Origin: Roseibium alexandrii DFL-11
GTDB lineage: Bacteria; Pseudomonadota; Alphaproteobacteria; Rhizobiales; Stappiaceae
Direction of reading: 5' to 3'
Assembly (NCBI RefSeq): GCF_000158095.2
Contig: NZ_CM011002.1
Location: 1,813,228 to 1,877,227, forward strand
Length of the DNA: 64,000 bases
Shown: one piece after another, positions 46,721 through 55,331 of the stretch
How positions within the stretch are numbered: position 1 is the first letter of the stretch
How the letters are laid out: each line of letters opens with the position of its first letter
Translations under genes and position numbers: made by a program
Notes under the pieces: generated by a model
Told to the model about the DNA's origin: nothing
Database searches by the model: none
Seen by the model: only the letters and a program-made list of their open reading frames with translations

Positions 46721-47848
46721 TCAGGCTCCACTCTTTCTGAGGTAAGTGTATCGGTCGGCTCCAAGATACCCGGCACCAATGCGGGCAAATTGGGGGTCGG
46801 TCAGGACATTTGCAAGATCAAGGTCATGCAGGGCAGGTATGCCGCCCTCCCCGATTTCCATATCGCCTGTGACAACACAAAGATCGTCAATCAGTCCAGC
46901 ATTCAAGAAGGACGAGGCAAGACGCGCCCCACCTTCAACCATCAGGCGGGTGATCCCGCGCGTTGCCAGAGCGCTCAAGATCACGTCCGGATCGATCCCG
47001 GTTTGGGTGGCAGGCACCCGGATAATGTTGACACCGGCTGCGGCCAAGGCATTGACCTTGTCGGCATCCGCTGCATTGCCGCAAACCAGCCAGACCGGCA
47101 CATCGACGCAGGTGCGAACAAGCTTGGACATCAGCGGCAGGCGCGCTTGGCGGTCAACCACCACACGCACAGGCGAGCGGGCATGAAGACCGGGCAATCG
47201 GCAAGTCAGTTGCGGGTCGTCGGCCAGCGCTGTGCCAATTCCAACGAGGATCGCATCCGATGCTGCCCGAAACCCATGGACCATGCGCATGGAGATCGGC
47301 CCGGATATCTTGATCTGGCCTTCTCCTTCCCTGCCAATGAAGCCGTCTTTTGACACCGCGAGCTTTAAAAACACGGATGGCCGGTGCCGGCGTTGCCGGT
47401 AGGTGAACCCTCGGTACAAATCTTTGAGGGCCCGCTCCCGAACGCCCGTAACCAACTCAATGCCGGCGTCCTGAAGCATGCCGACGCCCCGTCCGGAGAC
47501 ACGCGGGTTCGGGTCCATCATCCCGACAACAACACGCGACACACCGGCTTCGATTAGCGCCAGCGAACACGGGGGCGTGCGTCCATAATGTGAACAGGGC
47601 TCCAGGGTGACGTAACACGTCGCGCCTTTGGCCAATTCACCAGCCTGAGTGAGGGCGTTGACTTCCGCATGCGCCATTCCGGGCCGGGAGGTGACACCAC
47701 GGCCCACGAGCACAGGAACACCTTCTGAGTTTTCCTGGACAATCAGGGCGGCGACAGCCGGGTTTGGCCAAACCCGGCCAAGACCCCGCCGGGCCAGCCG
47801 TTCGGCGGCTGCCATGAACCGGTTGTCGGTTTCTGTAATTGAAGACAT
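46721..47848 (-). CDS. ribD: Bifunctional riboflavin deaminase/reductase
   Basis: This 375-residue protein has a zinc deaminase domain followed by an NADPH reductase domain. Together they carry out the second and third steps of riboflavin synthesis. The deaminase motif H-A-E is in GMAHAEVNALTQAG, with the cysteines in LEPCSHYGRTPPCSLAL. The reductase part shows PSVFLKLAVSKDGFIG, SDAILVGIGTALADDPQLT and LMVEGGARLASSFL. It begins 14 bases after nrdR and almost abuts ribE. Confidence 0.95.
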   Translation of the reverse strand: MSSITETDNRFMAAAERLARRGLGRVWPNPAVAALIVQENSEGVPVLVGRGVTSRPGMAHAEVNALTQAGELAKGATCYVTLEPCSHYGRTPPCSLALIEAGVSRVVVGMMDPNPRVSGRGVGMLQDAGIELVTGVRERALKDLYRGFTYRQRRHRPSVFLKLAVSKDGFIGREGEGQIKISGPISMRMVHGFRAASDAILVGIGTALADDPQLTCRLPGLHARSPVRVVVDRQARLPLMSKLVRTCVDVPVWLVCGNAADADKVNALAAAGVNIIRVPATQTGIDPDVILSALATRGITRLMVEGGARLASSFLNAGLIDDLCVVTGDMEIGEGGIPALHDLDLANVLTDPQFARIGAGYLGADRYTYLRKSGA

Positions 47849-47862
47849 AAGCGCGCCGGAAA

Positions 47863-48339
47863 TCAGTCTTTGTTGGAGACCGGTGTCACAGGATCGCTCA
47901 GCTCATCGAGGAGAGCTTCGAAATCCTTGGCCTCACGGAAATTCTTATAAACGGATGCGAATCGGACATAGGCCACGTCATCGACCCCTTTGAGGCCTTC
48001 CATGACGTGGTTGCCGATGGTCTCGGCAGTAATCTCGCTTTCGCCGGAGCTTTCCAGCTGGCGTACGATGCCGCTCACCATGCGCTCGATCCGCTCTGGA
48101 TCGACCGGACGCTTGCGCACTGCGATCTGAACGGACCGCACCAGTTTTTCGCGATCGAACGGCACCCGGCGGCCAGACCGCTTCAGCACCATCAACTCAC
48201 GCAGCTGCACACGCTCGAAAGTCGTGTAGCGGCCACCGCAAGTGTTGCAGATCCTGCGGCGGCGAATGGCTGTGTTGTCCTCGGTGGGACGGGAGTCCTT
48301 TACCTGGGTCTCCTCGCCGCCGCAAAACGGACATTTCAT
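47863..48339 (-). CDS. nrdR: Transcriptional regulator NrdR
   Basis: This 158-residue repressor of ribonucleotide reductase genes has a zinc ribbon at the N terminus: [17 protein letters not shown], then [16 protein letters not shown] with the second cysteine pair. An ATP-cone domain follows ([20 protein letters not shown]). Its place between glyA and ribD is the usual one in alphaproteobacteria. No NrdR box is visible in the window, as the target genes lie elsewhere. Confidence 0.95.
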   Translation of the reverse strand: MKCPFCGGEETQVKDSRPTEDNTAIRRRRICNTCGGRYTTFERVQLRELMVLKRSGRRVPFDREKLVRSVQIAVRKRPVDPERIERMVSGIVRQLESSGESEITAETIGNHVMEGLKGVDDVAYVRFASVYKNFREAKDFEALLDELSDPVTPVSNKD

Positions 48340-48367
48340 ATGTCAAAGCTCCTGAACGAGCCGGTCA

Positions 48368-49675
48368 TTACCCGTAAATCGGGAACCGTGCTGTCAGTGC
48401 TTCTACCTTGGCTTTGACTGCTGCTTCAACTGCCGCGTTGCCATCTTCACTGTTTGCAGACTTCAAACCGTCCAACACTTCCGTGATTAACAGGCCAACT
48501 TCGCGGAATTCTGCAACACCGAAGCCGCGCGTGGTCGCCGCAGGCGTGCCGAGGCGGACACCCGAGGTGATCATCGGCTTTTGCGGGTCGTTCGGAACAC
48601 CGTTCTTGTTACAGGTGATGTTCGCCAGACCGAGAGACTTCTCTGCGTCGCGGCCCGTCAGCATTTTCGGACGCAGATCCACAAGCATCAGGTGCGTGTC
48701 GGTGCCGTCGGAGACAATGTCCATGCCACCTTCGCGCAGGGTTTCAGACAGCACCTGCGCGTTTTCGCGAACGGCACGGATGTAGCTTTTGAAATCGTCG
48801 GTCAGGGCTTCGCCAAACGCAACAGCCTTGGCAGCAATCACGTGCATCAGAGGACCGCCCTGAAGACCCGGGAAAACCGCGGAGTTGATCTTCTTGGAAA
48901 TCTCTTCCTTGTCGGTCAGTACCATGCCGCCGCGCGGACCGCGCAAGGTCTTGTGGGTCGTGGTTGTGGCAACGTCGGCATATGGGAACGGGCTAGGATG
49001 CTCGCCAGCGGCAACCAGACCGGAGAAATGTGCCATATCCACCATCAGATATGCGCCGACCTCATCCGCCACTTCGCGGAACTTGGCAAAGTCGATCTGA
49101 CGCGAGTACGCAGAGCCGCCGGCAATGATCAGGGCCGGCTTGGTTTCGCTAGCCAAGGCTGCCATCGCGTCATAGTCGATCAGACCGGTTTCAACGTTCA
49201 GGCCGTACTGAACGGCATTGAACCACTTACCGGAGAGGTTTGGCTTGGCCCCGTGGGTCAGGTGACCACCTGCATCCAGGCTCATGCCGAGGATGGTGTC
49301 GCCCGGCTTGATCAGCGCAAGAAAGACCGCCTGGTTGGCCTGGCTGCCGGAGTTCGGCTGAACGTTCGCAAAGCCGCAGCCAAAAAGCTTCTTCGCCCGA
49401 TCAATGGCCAGATTTTCCGCCATGTCGACGTATTCACAGCCGCCATAATAGCGACGGCCCGGATAACCTTCAGCGTATTTGTTGGTGAGCACAGAGCCCT
49501 GCGCTTCAAGAACGGCCCGTGACACGATGTTCTCGGATGCGATCAGCTCGATCTCATGCTGCTGGCGGCCGAGTTCCTTTTCGATGGTGCCGAAGAGTTC
49601 CGGATCTGCCTCAGCAAGACCGCGGGTGAAGAAATCCGACTGAACGGACTGATCGGAGGATTCCATCAAAGACAT
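48368..49675 (-). CDS. glyA: Serine hydroxymethyltransferase
   Basis: This PLP enzyme of about 435 residues interconverts serine and glycine and charges tetrahydrofolate with a C1 unit. Motifs are [45 protein letters not shown], and [14 protein letters not shown] with the PLP lysine. The ATG at 49675 fits the family; the in-frame start at 49708 adds 11 uncertain residues. It lies 28 bases upstream of nrdR. Its C1 role links it loosely with the methylamine genes at the left end. Confidence 0.95.
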   Translation of the reverse strand: MSLMESSDQSVQSDFFTRGLAEADPELFGTIEKELGRQQHEIELIASENIVSRAVLEAQGSVLTNKYAEGYPGRRYYGGCEYVDMAENLAIDRAKKLFGCGFANVQPNSGSQANQAVFLALIKPGDTILGMSLDAGGHLTHGAKPNLSGKWFNAVQYGLNVETGLIDYDAMAALASETKPALIIAGGSAYSRQIDFAKFREVADEVGAYLMVDMAHFSGLVAAGEHPSPFPYADVATTTTHKTLRGPRGGMVLTDKEEISKKINSAVFPGLQGGPLMHVIAAKAVAFGEALTDDFKSYIRAVRENAQVLSETLREGGMDIVSDGTDTHLMLVDLRPKMLTGRDAEKSLGLANITCNKNGVPNDPQKPMITSGVRLGTPAATTRGFGVAEFREVGLLITEVLDGLKSANSEDGNAAVEAAVKAKVEALTARFPIYG

Positions 49676-50035
49676 AGCACCATCCTTATTGTGTTGTGTC
49701 TGTGTCATAGCGCAGTTTCAGAGGCCGGTTTCTTTGCAGGTCCCAGGTCCTCTCACCGCTGTGTGGCGTGGAATTAACACAGCCTTGTGGTGGAACCAAG
49801 AGCAACAGCGACGCAGGGCTTCTTGAAACCGGCATGCTTCGAAATCCGGCACATGACCACATGCCCTAAAGGAAAATGTAACTGCCATACGCTCATTGAT
49901 GTAATTAACTAGCAGTACAGATATTCTATGACTTTAAACGGAACCGGTGCACCGCCTTTAATTGTTTTCAAACGAATATGAAAACTAATACGAGATTGGG
50001 GACTATTTTTTGTAACTTGTATTGGGCCCGGGGAA
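49676..50035. other. Divergent intergenic region of glyA and the siaABCD-type operon
   Basis: These 360 bases hold the promoters of two divergent transcription units. The right half (49900-50030) is A+T-rich. A GGTGCACC palindrome is the only local symmetry noticed. I do not see a riboswitch or small gene. Confidence 0.45.
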
Positions 50036-51622
50036 ATGAAGATACTTGGCTGGCTGAAAGACAAGCAGAACCTACCCACCATGGCTTACAGTCTTGGCTT
50101 GGGTCTTATTGCTTTTGCCGTGACTGCTATCTGGGTTGCAGATACAAGATTTCTTGCTGACCAGCATCGCATCGGTGCCGAAGTGAACTTGGCAGGCCGG
50201 CAGCGCATGCTCAGCCAGCGCATCGCGATGGTCGCTCAGGACATGAGCCGGTTCGAGCGTGTCAACGGAGCCAGCCCAAGCTTCATGTTGATCGGTTGCG
50301 CGGACCAGATGATGCGCGCGCATACGGCACTTCTTTCAACGGACATTGACCGGATCAACAAGGCACTCGGTGAAGGCATCAGCTGCCATGTTGGCGCTGC
50401 CGAAGCTGTTCCGACAGGCGATCTCTCGCCGGCTCTCCAGGGCGCGTTTTTTGGCGGAAATCATCCGCTTGATCCCTTGCTTCGGGAGTTCCTAGAAAGG
50501 GCGGTCGCTGTTGCACAATCAGAACCGCCCCGACAAGAAGACATCGATTCGATCGTACGCATGGCGAACCTTGAACTGCCGGTGAAACTGAACACACTTG
50601 TGCGCGTGTTTCAGGATGAAGGCGAAGTGTCCCTTCATGCACTGGACCGGTTCATCACGGCGATGTGGGCCCTGACACTGCTTCTGATCCTTTTGGAAAT
50701 TGTCTTCATCTTCCAACCGATGGCACGGAAGATCCGCGAAACGATGGCCCAACTTCAAAAGACGCTGGGCATCTCGGAAAAACGCGGGATCGAGCTGAAA
50801 GAGGCCAATGAACAGCTCTTGGAAAGCATCCACTACGCCCGCAAGATCCAACAAGGTGTGCTCGCCAATGTCACGGACATGCGCACATCGGTCAAGGATG
50901 CGGCGATGCTGTGGGAGCCTCTGCAGGTGGTCAGCGGCGACTTCGTCTGGTCCTCAGAAGTCGATGGCAAAACAGTGTTTTTCGTTGCCGACTGTACCGG
51001 GCACGGGGTTCCCGGTGCGCTTTTGACAATGGTTGTCTCATCGGAGCTGAAAAAACTCCTGGACCTTGGAGAACTCGCGGACCCGGAGCGGTTGATGCTG
51101 GATCTCGATCGGGGTGTCCGTCAACGCCTTGGTCAAGACCGGCCTTCCGATGCGGGGAACGATAACCAAACGTCCGATGATGGCTTTGAAGCCGCCTTGG
51201 CAATCTATGACCCCGCCGAAAACACACTCACCTTTGTCGGGGCTGGCATTCCGCTCTACGTCCAATCATCGGACGGCATCAAGCGGATCGCGGCCGACCG
51301 GCACCGTCTCGGTTATCGCAGCCTCCGCCGCCCGGAAAGCTTCAAGGTGCATCATCTGGCCGTTGAAGAAGACGAAACCTTCTATCTGGCGACGGACGGA
51401 GCAACCGATCACATTGGCGGCGAACGCAAACGCGCCTTTGGCCGGAAACGGCTATTTGAGGTTTTGGAGGCCAATGCCTACGCAGACCTCGAAACCCAAC
51501 TTTCAAAGCTAAAATCAGTCCTGGAAAATTATCGTGGCTCTGAACCCGCGCGGGACGACTACACGGTTCTGGCGGTGACGCCACGTTCAAACAATCCAGC
51601 GCACAAGCAGGCAGCTGAGTAG
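50036..51622 (+). CDS. SiaA-like membrane PP2C phosphatase with PilJ-type sensor
   Basis: The 528-residue protein has an N-terminal membrane helix (residues about 17-36), a periplasmic helical PilJ-like region beginning with LAGRQRMLSQRIAMVAQDMS, and a second helix near residues 205-225. A coiled coil (KEANEQLLESIHYARKIQQG) follows, then a SpoIIE/PP2C phosphatase domain. Phosphatase motifs are VSGDFVWSS, VADCTGHGVPGALLTMV and LATDGATDH. In Pseudomonas, SiaA dephosphorylates SiaC and so switches on the diguanylate cyclase SiaD. The downstream genes match SiaB, SiaC and SiaD in order, which makes the assignment firm. The PilJ-type sensor in place of other input domains is the notable difference. 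Confidence 0.88.
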   Translation: MKILGWLKDKQNLPTMAYSLGLGLIAFAVTAIWVADTRFLADQHRIGAEVNLAGRQRMLSQRIAMVAQDMSRFERVNGASPSFMLIGCADQMMRAHTALLSTDIDRINKALGEGISCHVGAAEAVPTGDLSPALQGAFFGGNHPLDPLLREFLERAVAVAQSEPPRQEDIDSIVRMANLELPVKLNTLVRVFQDEGEVSLHALDRFITAMWALTLLLILLEIVFIFQPMARKIRETMAQLQKTLGISEKRGIELKEANEQLLESIHYARKIQQGVLANVTDMRTSVKDAAMLWEPLQVVSGDFVWSSEVDGKTVFFVADCTGHGVPGALLTMVVSSELKKLLDLGELADPERLMLDLDRGVRQRLGQDRPSDAGNDNQTSDDGFEAALAIYDPAENTLTFVGAGIPLYVQSSDGIKRIAADRHRLGYRSLRRPESFKVHHLAVEEDETFYLATDGATDHIGGERKRAFGRKRLFEVLEANAYADLETQLSKLKSVLENYRGSEPARDDYTVLAVTPRSNNPAHKQAAE

Positions 51623-51631
51623 GAGGCCGAA

Positions 51632-52183
51632 GTGCTCGCAAACGACATGTACTCGTTCAAACAGGAACTTAGCGACCGGAAAATGCTGTTTGCATATTCC
51701 GGTTATCTTTCGGAAAATCTTCTTGAATCGCTCGGCAATTCGGTCAAGCAGCAAATGGAGTTGAAAAACGCCGAAAGCAAAGTGGCCAAACGGGTCTTTT
51801 CTGTCTTTGTGGAGCAGGTCCAAAACATCATTCGGTATTCGGATGAGCAGGAATTTCTGTCTGAAACCAAGGCCGACCGTCTTTCCGGCGGTGTTGTTGC
51901 CTTCGGCCATGAACATGAGCGGTTCTTTGTGATTTGCGGCAACCCGGTGCCCGGCTCCGAGGCCGAGCAATTGCGGACCCGTCTTGAAGAAATTGCCAGC
52001 ATGGACGAAGTGACCCTGCGCAAGCATTATCGGACTAAACTGCGCGAAGAACCGGAAGAGCAAAGCGAAGGTGGGTCTATCGGCCTTCTGGAGATCGCAC
52101 GGCGGGCCACCCAACCGCTGGAATTCGATTTCCATGAAATCGAAGACGATCGCAAATTCTTCGTGCTCAAAGCGTTCATCTAA
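51632..52183 (+). CDS. SiaB family protein kinase (DUF6272)
   Basis: This 183-residue protein has a GHKL-like fold with an N-box (VEQVQNIIRYSDEQ) and a glycine segment near the end (EGGSIGLLEIARRA). SiaB proteins phosphorylate SiaC and thereby oppose SiaA. AGGAGG sits five bases before a GTG at 51632, which I take as the start; an ATG at 51647 is the alternative. It lies nine bases after the siaA-like gene in the same operon. Confidence 0.85.
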   Translation: MLANDMYSFKQELSDRKMLFAYSGYLSENLLESLGNSVKQQMELKNAESKVAKRVFSVFVEQVQNIIRYSDEQEFLSETKADRLSGGVVAFGHEHERFFVICGNPVPGSEAEQLRTRLEEIASMDEVTLRKHYRTKLREEPEEQSEGGSIGLLEIARRATQPLEFDFHEIEDDRKFFVLKAFI

Positions 52184-52201
52184 AGAGAGAACGAGAACAA
52201 A

Positions 52202-52600
52202 ATGACAGATACGTCTCTTAAGATCGAAGCAACCTCCCGCTCCCCGGAAGTCCATTTGGATGCCGCAAACGGCACGCTGTCCATGTCCGGCGAAAGCTAC
52301 CCGGAAGATGCAAGCGCCTTCTTCGGTCCGGTGTTCCAGGCCGTCGCCGAACACGTTGCTGCCTCTGACGGACAAGCTTTGACGGTTGAGATGCGGTTCA
52401 TCTATTTCAATTCTTCGAGCGCCAAAGCCATCATGAACCTCTTCCAGATGCTGGAAGAAGCTGCTGAAGACGGCAAGACCATCACCATCAACTGGTACTT
52501 TGATCCAGAAGACGACATGATGGAGGAGATGGGCGAGGACTTTGCGGAAGACTTCGAACATGCCACATTCAACTTGAAGCCGGAAACCGAGGACGCATGA
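52202..52600 (+). CDS. SiaC family regulatory phosphoprotein (DUF1987)
   Basis: This 132-residue acidic protein is of the SiaC type. It has SGESYPEDASAFFGPVF, then RFIYFNSSSAKAIMNLF, where the phosphorylated residue is expected. In place of a threonine, serines fill this segment. In Pseudomonas aeruginosa unphosphorylated SiaC binds and activates SiaD. The gene overlaps the diguanylate cyclase gene by four bases (ATGA), giving a fixed partner ratio. Confidence 0.87.
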   Translation: MTDTSLKIEATSRSPEVHLDAANGTLSMSGESYPEDASAFFGPVFQAVAEHVAASDGQALTVEMRFIYFNSSSAKAIMNLFQMLEEAAEDGKTITINWYFDPEDDMMEEMGEDFAEDFEHATFNLKPETEDA

Positions 52601-53418
52601 CCGAGACCTCCAGAAAAGCCGAGACCGATTTCACGCTATTCGATAGCGAAGACCGGGTGCTGGAACATGCCAGCACGATAATCGACGGCTTGGAGGAAAC
52701 GACTGATCTCATCAAAACGCTTACGACAGCCTACAAACGGGCAGTCAAGGACCAGAAGCGGATGGTTCGCCTCTGCGACCGCATGCAAGAAGAACTGATC
52801 GCGGTCAAGGAGCGACTCGAGGGGGAAGTCAAAGCCCGCGCCGAACTCGCGGAGCAATTCCGCATGCAGGCGATTACGGACGGCCTCACGCAGGTCTTCA
52901 ATCGCGGCCACTTTCTCGAACTTTGCAATCACGAACTTAAAGCGCGCAGCCGGACGGAAGCTCCGCTGAGCGTCGCGCTTCTAGACATCGACCACTTCAA
53001 GTCCGTCAACGACACCTACGGGCATGCCGCCGGTGACGAAGCGCTGCGGGTTGTCGCGCGCACTCTTGAAAACAGTCTCCGCCAAAGCGATGTCGTGTGC
53101 CGATGGGGCGGCGAGGAATTCAGTCTTCTGATGCCGCGGACAAATTCTGAAAATGCTTCTGGTTTGGCAGACCGTCTGCGCAAAACACTCTCTGAGATAG
53201 TTATCAAAGAAGGTGGCACGAGCTTTTCTTTGACCGCGAGTTTTGGGGTAGCCACTATGGCGGGCCCCAATCCAGCGTGTAAAGCGACCGGCGCTGATGC
53301 CATAGATCTGTTGTTTAAAGATGCAGATGACGCGCTCTACAAAGCCAAAGACGCAGGCCGGAACAAGGTTATTACAGCTGAGGCCCGTGTTTTGCAAACC
53401 GCTGAAGCCGTCGATTAG
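52597..53418 (+). CDS. SiaD-like diguanylate cyclase
   Basis: This 273-residue soluble protein has a long N-terminal coiled coil (residues about 10-95) and a C-terminal GGDEF domain with the active motif WGGEEF. Five residues before it stands R-Q-S-D, the R-x-x-D inhibitory site, so product feedback should work. The Mg-binding ALLDIDHFKSVND segment is intact. The short helical stalk is the kind of region by which SiaC activates SiaD. It starts within the last codons of the SiaC gene and completes a four-gene signalling operon. Confidence 0.92.
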   Translation: MTETSRKAETDFTLFDSEDRVLEHASTIIDGLEETTDLIKTLTTAYKRAVKDQKRMVRLCDRMQEELIAVKERLEGEVKARAELAEQFRMQAITDGLTQVFNRGHFLELCNHELKARSRTEAPLSVALLDIDHFKSVNDTYGHAAGDEALRVVARTLENSLRQSDVVCRWGGEEFSLLMPRTNSENASGLADRLRKTLSEIVIKEGGTSFSLTASFGVATMAGPNPACKATGADAIDLLFKDADDALYKAKDAGRNKVITAEARVLQTAEAVD

Positions 53419-53494
53419 CGGCCCGCACTAGAGTGGCCAATTCCCGTCCGGATATCTCGTTTTCACGCCACAAAAAACTACACCACCGCCACTA

Positions 53495-53728
53495 TCAGTA
53501 CAGCGTGGGATCCTGGTCCTTATTGGCAAGTTCAGCTGCACGCACCTGCTCGACCCGGCGTTTTAGCTTGCGGACGGCGAGCTTTTGTAAATCGCTCTGT
53601 AAAGCAGAAGACGGGCCGAACATCGACACTTCGACCCCAGTCGCAGCATCGATCGCGGTGACCTGCACCTGTTTTCCCATCTGCCTGAACTCGATATAGA
53701 TTTCGCCCGCCCTCGGACCGCGATTCAT
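53495..53728 (-). CDS. DUF6898 family protein
   Basis: This protein of about 77 residues has the compact pattern GEIYIEFRQMGKQVQVTAID, then GVEVSMFGPSSALQSDLQKL and AVRKLKRRV. It is typical of a small Hyphomicrobiales family that is often mislabelled as serine hydroxymethyltransferase. Its function is unknown. The ATG at 53728 fits the domain; a GTG at 53782 adds 18 residues. The upstream side carries the first copy of the 19-nt repeat, so an insertion there may have changed its promoter. Confidence 0.65.
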   Translation of the reverse strand: MNRGPRAGEIYIEFRQMGKQVQVTAIDAATGVEVSMFGPSSALQSDLQKLAVRKLKRRVEQVRAAELANKDQDPTLY

Positions 53729-53783
53729 CCGGCCTGAATCCCTTGCTGGTTCAAAAGGTCCCTCTCCTGCCTCAATAGACACG

Positions 53784-53802
53784 AAACGCCGGTCTCATCA
53801 AG
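53784..53802. repeat. 19-nt direct repeat, left copy
   Basis: AAACGCCGGTCTCATCAAG is identical to the copy at 55274-55292. Here it is only the left arm and loop of a terminator hairpin, since the right arm is missing. It begins two bases upstream of the alternative GTG start of the DUF6898 gene. Confidence 0.9.
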
Positions 53803-54218
53803 GTAAACCAACCCCTTTACTACATTACTATTTTACTCGCCGCACCCTGCAAAATATGGCTGTATTGGGTCTTGAAATCACGATGCAATTTTAAACCGGC
53901 GCCGCACCTTAGCAAGTCCTCTGTATTCCGCGCAGGCTGCACCTAGACAGATTGGTAGAAACACCCGAACATCACACTGAAACAGGCTTGATTGGATCGG
54001 CACAATAATTGCCCAGCGACGGTTGATTCTTTGCCAGGCATCTTAGCCCGGGTTTACTTCGAGAACGAAGGCCGACATCGGCATTTTTGTTTGTGAATGG
54101 AAAGGCCGCGATCAGCCGCGGCCAGAGGTAATCAAAGACGCGGCGAAGGCTGCTACTGAGACCGAGTTTAAAAGGTTGGCGGCGAAACGCGGAACGATTG
54201 CACACGAAAAGGAAAGCT
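53803..54218. other. Left part of the direct-repeat-bounded segment
   Basis: These 416 bases hold no named gene. They start A+T-rich. An open frame without a good start runs from about 54046 and overlaps the next gene (it includes KADIGIFVCEWKGRDQP and ETEFKRLAAKRG), which may be a gene remnant. AAGGA before 54219 is the probable ribosome-binding site of the following gene. Confidence 0.4.
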
Positions 54219-55025
54219 ATGGAACGTTGGGCGGTTGCAAATATTTCGATAGCTGGCGCTTGGCCTGGTTCAGACACCATCATCCCACACATGGGGCGAG
54301 ATTTTCACATTATCGCCCAGACCGGAGACTTCTTTCCCGCTGTTGCTGTAGAACTAACAACACATAAAGATGAATATGAGGAGGGGTACACCCTTCTGGC
54401 TCGTTTCCTGAGCGCCTTAGCGTGGGCACAGGAGAATTCACCATTTTCAATTTTTAGTTTCAGTGGTGGAAGCCGAGGCCCCTCGCCACTATCAGGTTTT
54501 TCCCGGAATTCGCAACACTTCACAAGTTACTATGCGGACGGCTCTTTTCCGAGGCGCCAGCTGCGGGATGTCAATCGGGAATGGCGCTTTGTCTTTGCAT
54601 TGTGGCGCGAAGGGCTTTGGCTATCCAGGTATTCAAATCGGTTCGCATGCTTGACCTTCTACAAGATGATTGAAAATTGCTTTGCTCCCTTCCCAAAAAA
54701 AGAAAGCAAAACAGTTGTCATTGAAGCTCGGGACGCCATCATCAAGTCCGCTGTTGAGGAAATTGAGAAAGTTCCCCAATTGGCTCAGATGGCAGGCAAA
54801 TCGATGAACACAATTAGGGAAGTTGATGCAAACGTGGGGCGATTTTTGAGGAAACACATACGCCATCCAGCAGCGCACGCATCATCAGAATTTGCTGAAA
54901 GTGACCCAGACGATTGGGAGCGTGAACGCCACTACTATTATGCATTAGAAGCCGTGAAAGTGATCGCGATGTACCTGGTTCAGAAGGAAAAAGGTGTCCC
55001 CGCGCCTCGCGATATGTGGATGTAA
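54219..55025 (+). CDS. Uncharacterised protein with HEPN-like R-x4-H motif
   Basis: The 268-residue protein is soluble, rich in aromatic and charged residues, and unlike its neighbours in codon use (more A+T). No known domain stands out. Near the C terminus, in FLRKHIRHPAAHASSE, R-H-P-A-A-H matches the R-x4-6-H signature of HEPN ribonucleases and lies within a predicted helical region. A second helical stretch (HYYYALEAVKVIAMYLVQKE) could complete a HEPN bundle. The ATG at 54219 follows AAGGA; a TTG at 54198 is also in frame. It is the only gene in a segment flanked by 19-nt direct repeats. A HEPN toxin or defence role is possible but unproven. Confidence 0.6.
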   Translation: MERWAVANISIAGAWPGSDTIIPHMGRDFHIIAQTGDFFPAVAVELTTHKDEYEEGYTLLARFLSALAWAQENSPFSIFSFSGGSRGPSPLSGFSRNSQHFTSYYADGSFPRRQLRDVNREWRFVFALWREGLWLSRYSNRFACLTFYKMIENCFAPFPKKESKTVVIEARDAIIKSAVEEIEKVPQLAQMAGKSMNTIREVDANVGRFLRKHIRHPAAHASSEFAESDPDDWERERHYYYALEAVKVIAMYLVQKEKGVPAPRDMWM

Positions 55026-55273
55026 GGCTAAGCACTTCAAAGCGGGCAATCTGAAAGAACGTATCCGGTTTTGCAACGTCAGCTTATCGACTACTAACCA
55101 AGACTACCTCAATCAACCTCAGAGTTTGCTCGCCTAGCAAGTTGAATAACCGGCCTGTTGGTTCGGCAAGTATTTGTAATCTCATGAATAATTTAGCCTC
55201 ACCCTACAAACCTCGCCGCACCCAAATCGGCGTAAGTATTTAGATTCATTATATTTTTTCTTCCACCAAACAA
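55026..55273. other. Right part of the direct-repeat-bounded segment
   Basis: About 250 A+T-rich bases separate the unknown gene from the L,D-transpeptidase terminator. No gene, hairpin or terminal inverted repeat was found. Confidence 0.4.
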
Positions 55274-55292
55274 AAACGCCGGTCTCATCAAG
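55274..55292. repeat. 19-nt direct repeat, right copy
   Basis: This copy of AAACGCCGGTCTCATCAAG forms the left arm and loop of a complete terminator hairpin. The matching copy is at 53784-53802, so the two lie 1,490 bases apart. Confidence 0.9.
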
Positions 55293-55301
55293 ACCGGCGT
55301 T
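55275..55301 (-). terminator. Terminator of the L,D-transpeptidase gene
   Basis: The arms AACGCCGGTCT and AGACCGGCGTT pair perfectly over 11 bp around the loop CATCA. On the minus strand the stem is followed by a short T tract. It begins 31 bases after the stop of the L,D-transpeptidase gene. Confidence 0.9.
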
Positions 55302-55331
55302 CCAGAACCATTCATGACATGCGTTGTGTTC

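Noticed and set aside
54046..54220. Open frame upstream of the HEPN-like gene as a separate gene
   Set aside because: It has no ATG or GTG start and overlaps the next gene. It may be a remnant but is not supported as a gene.
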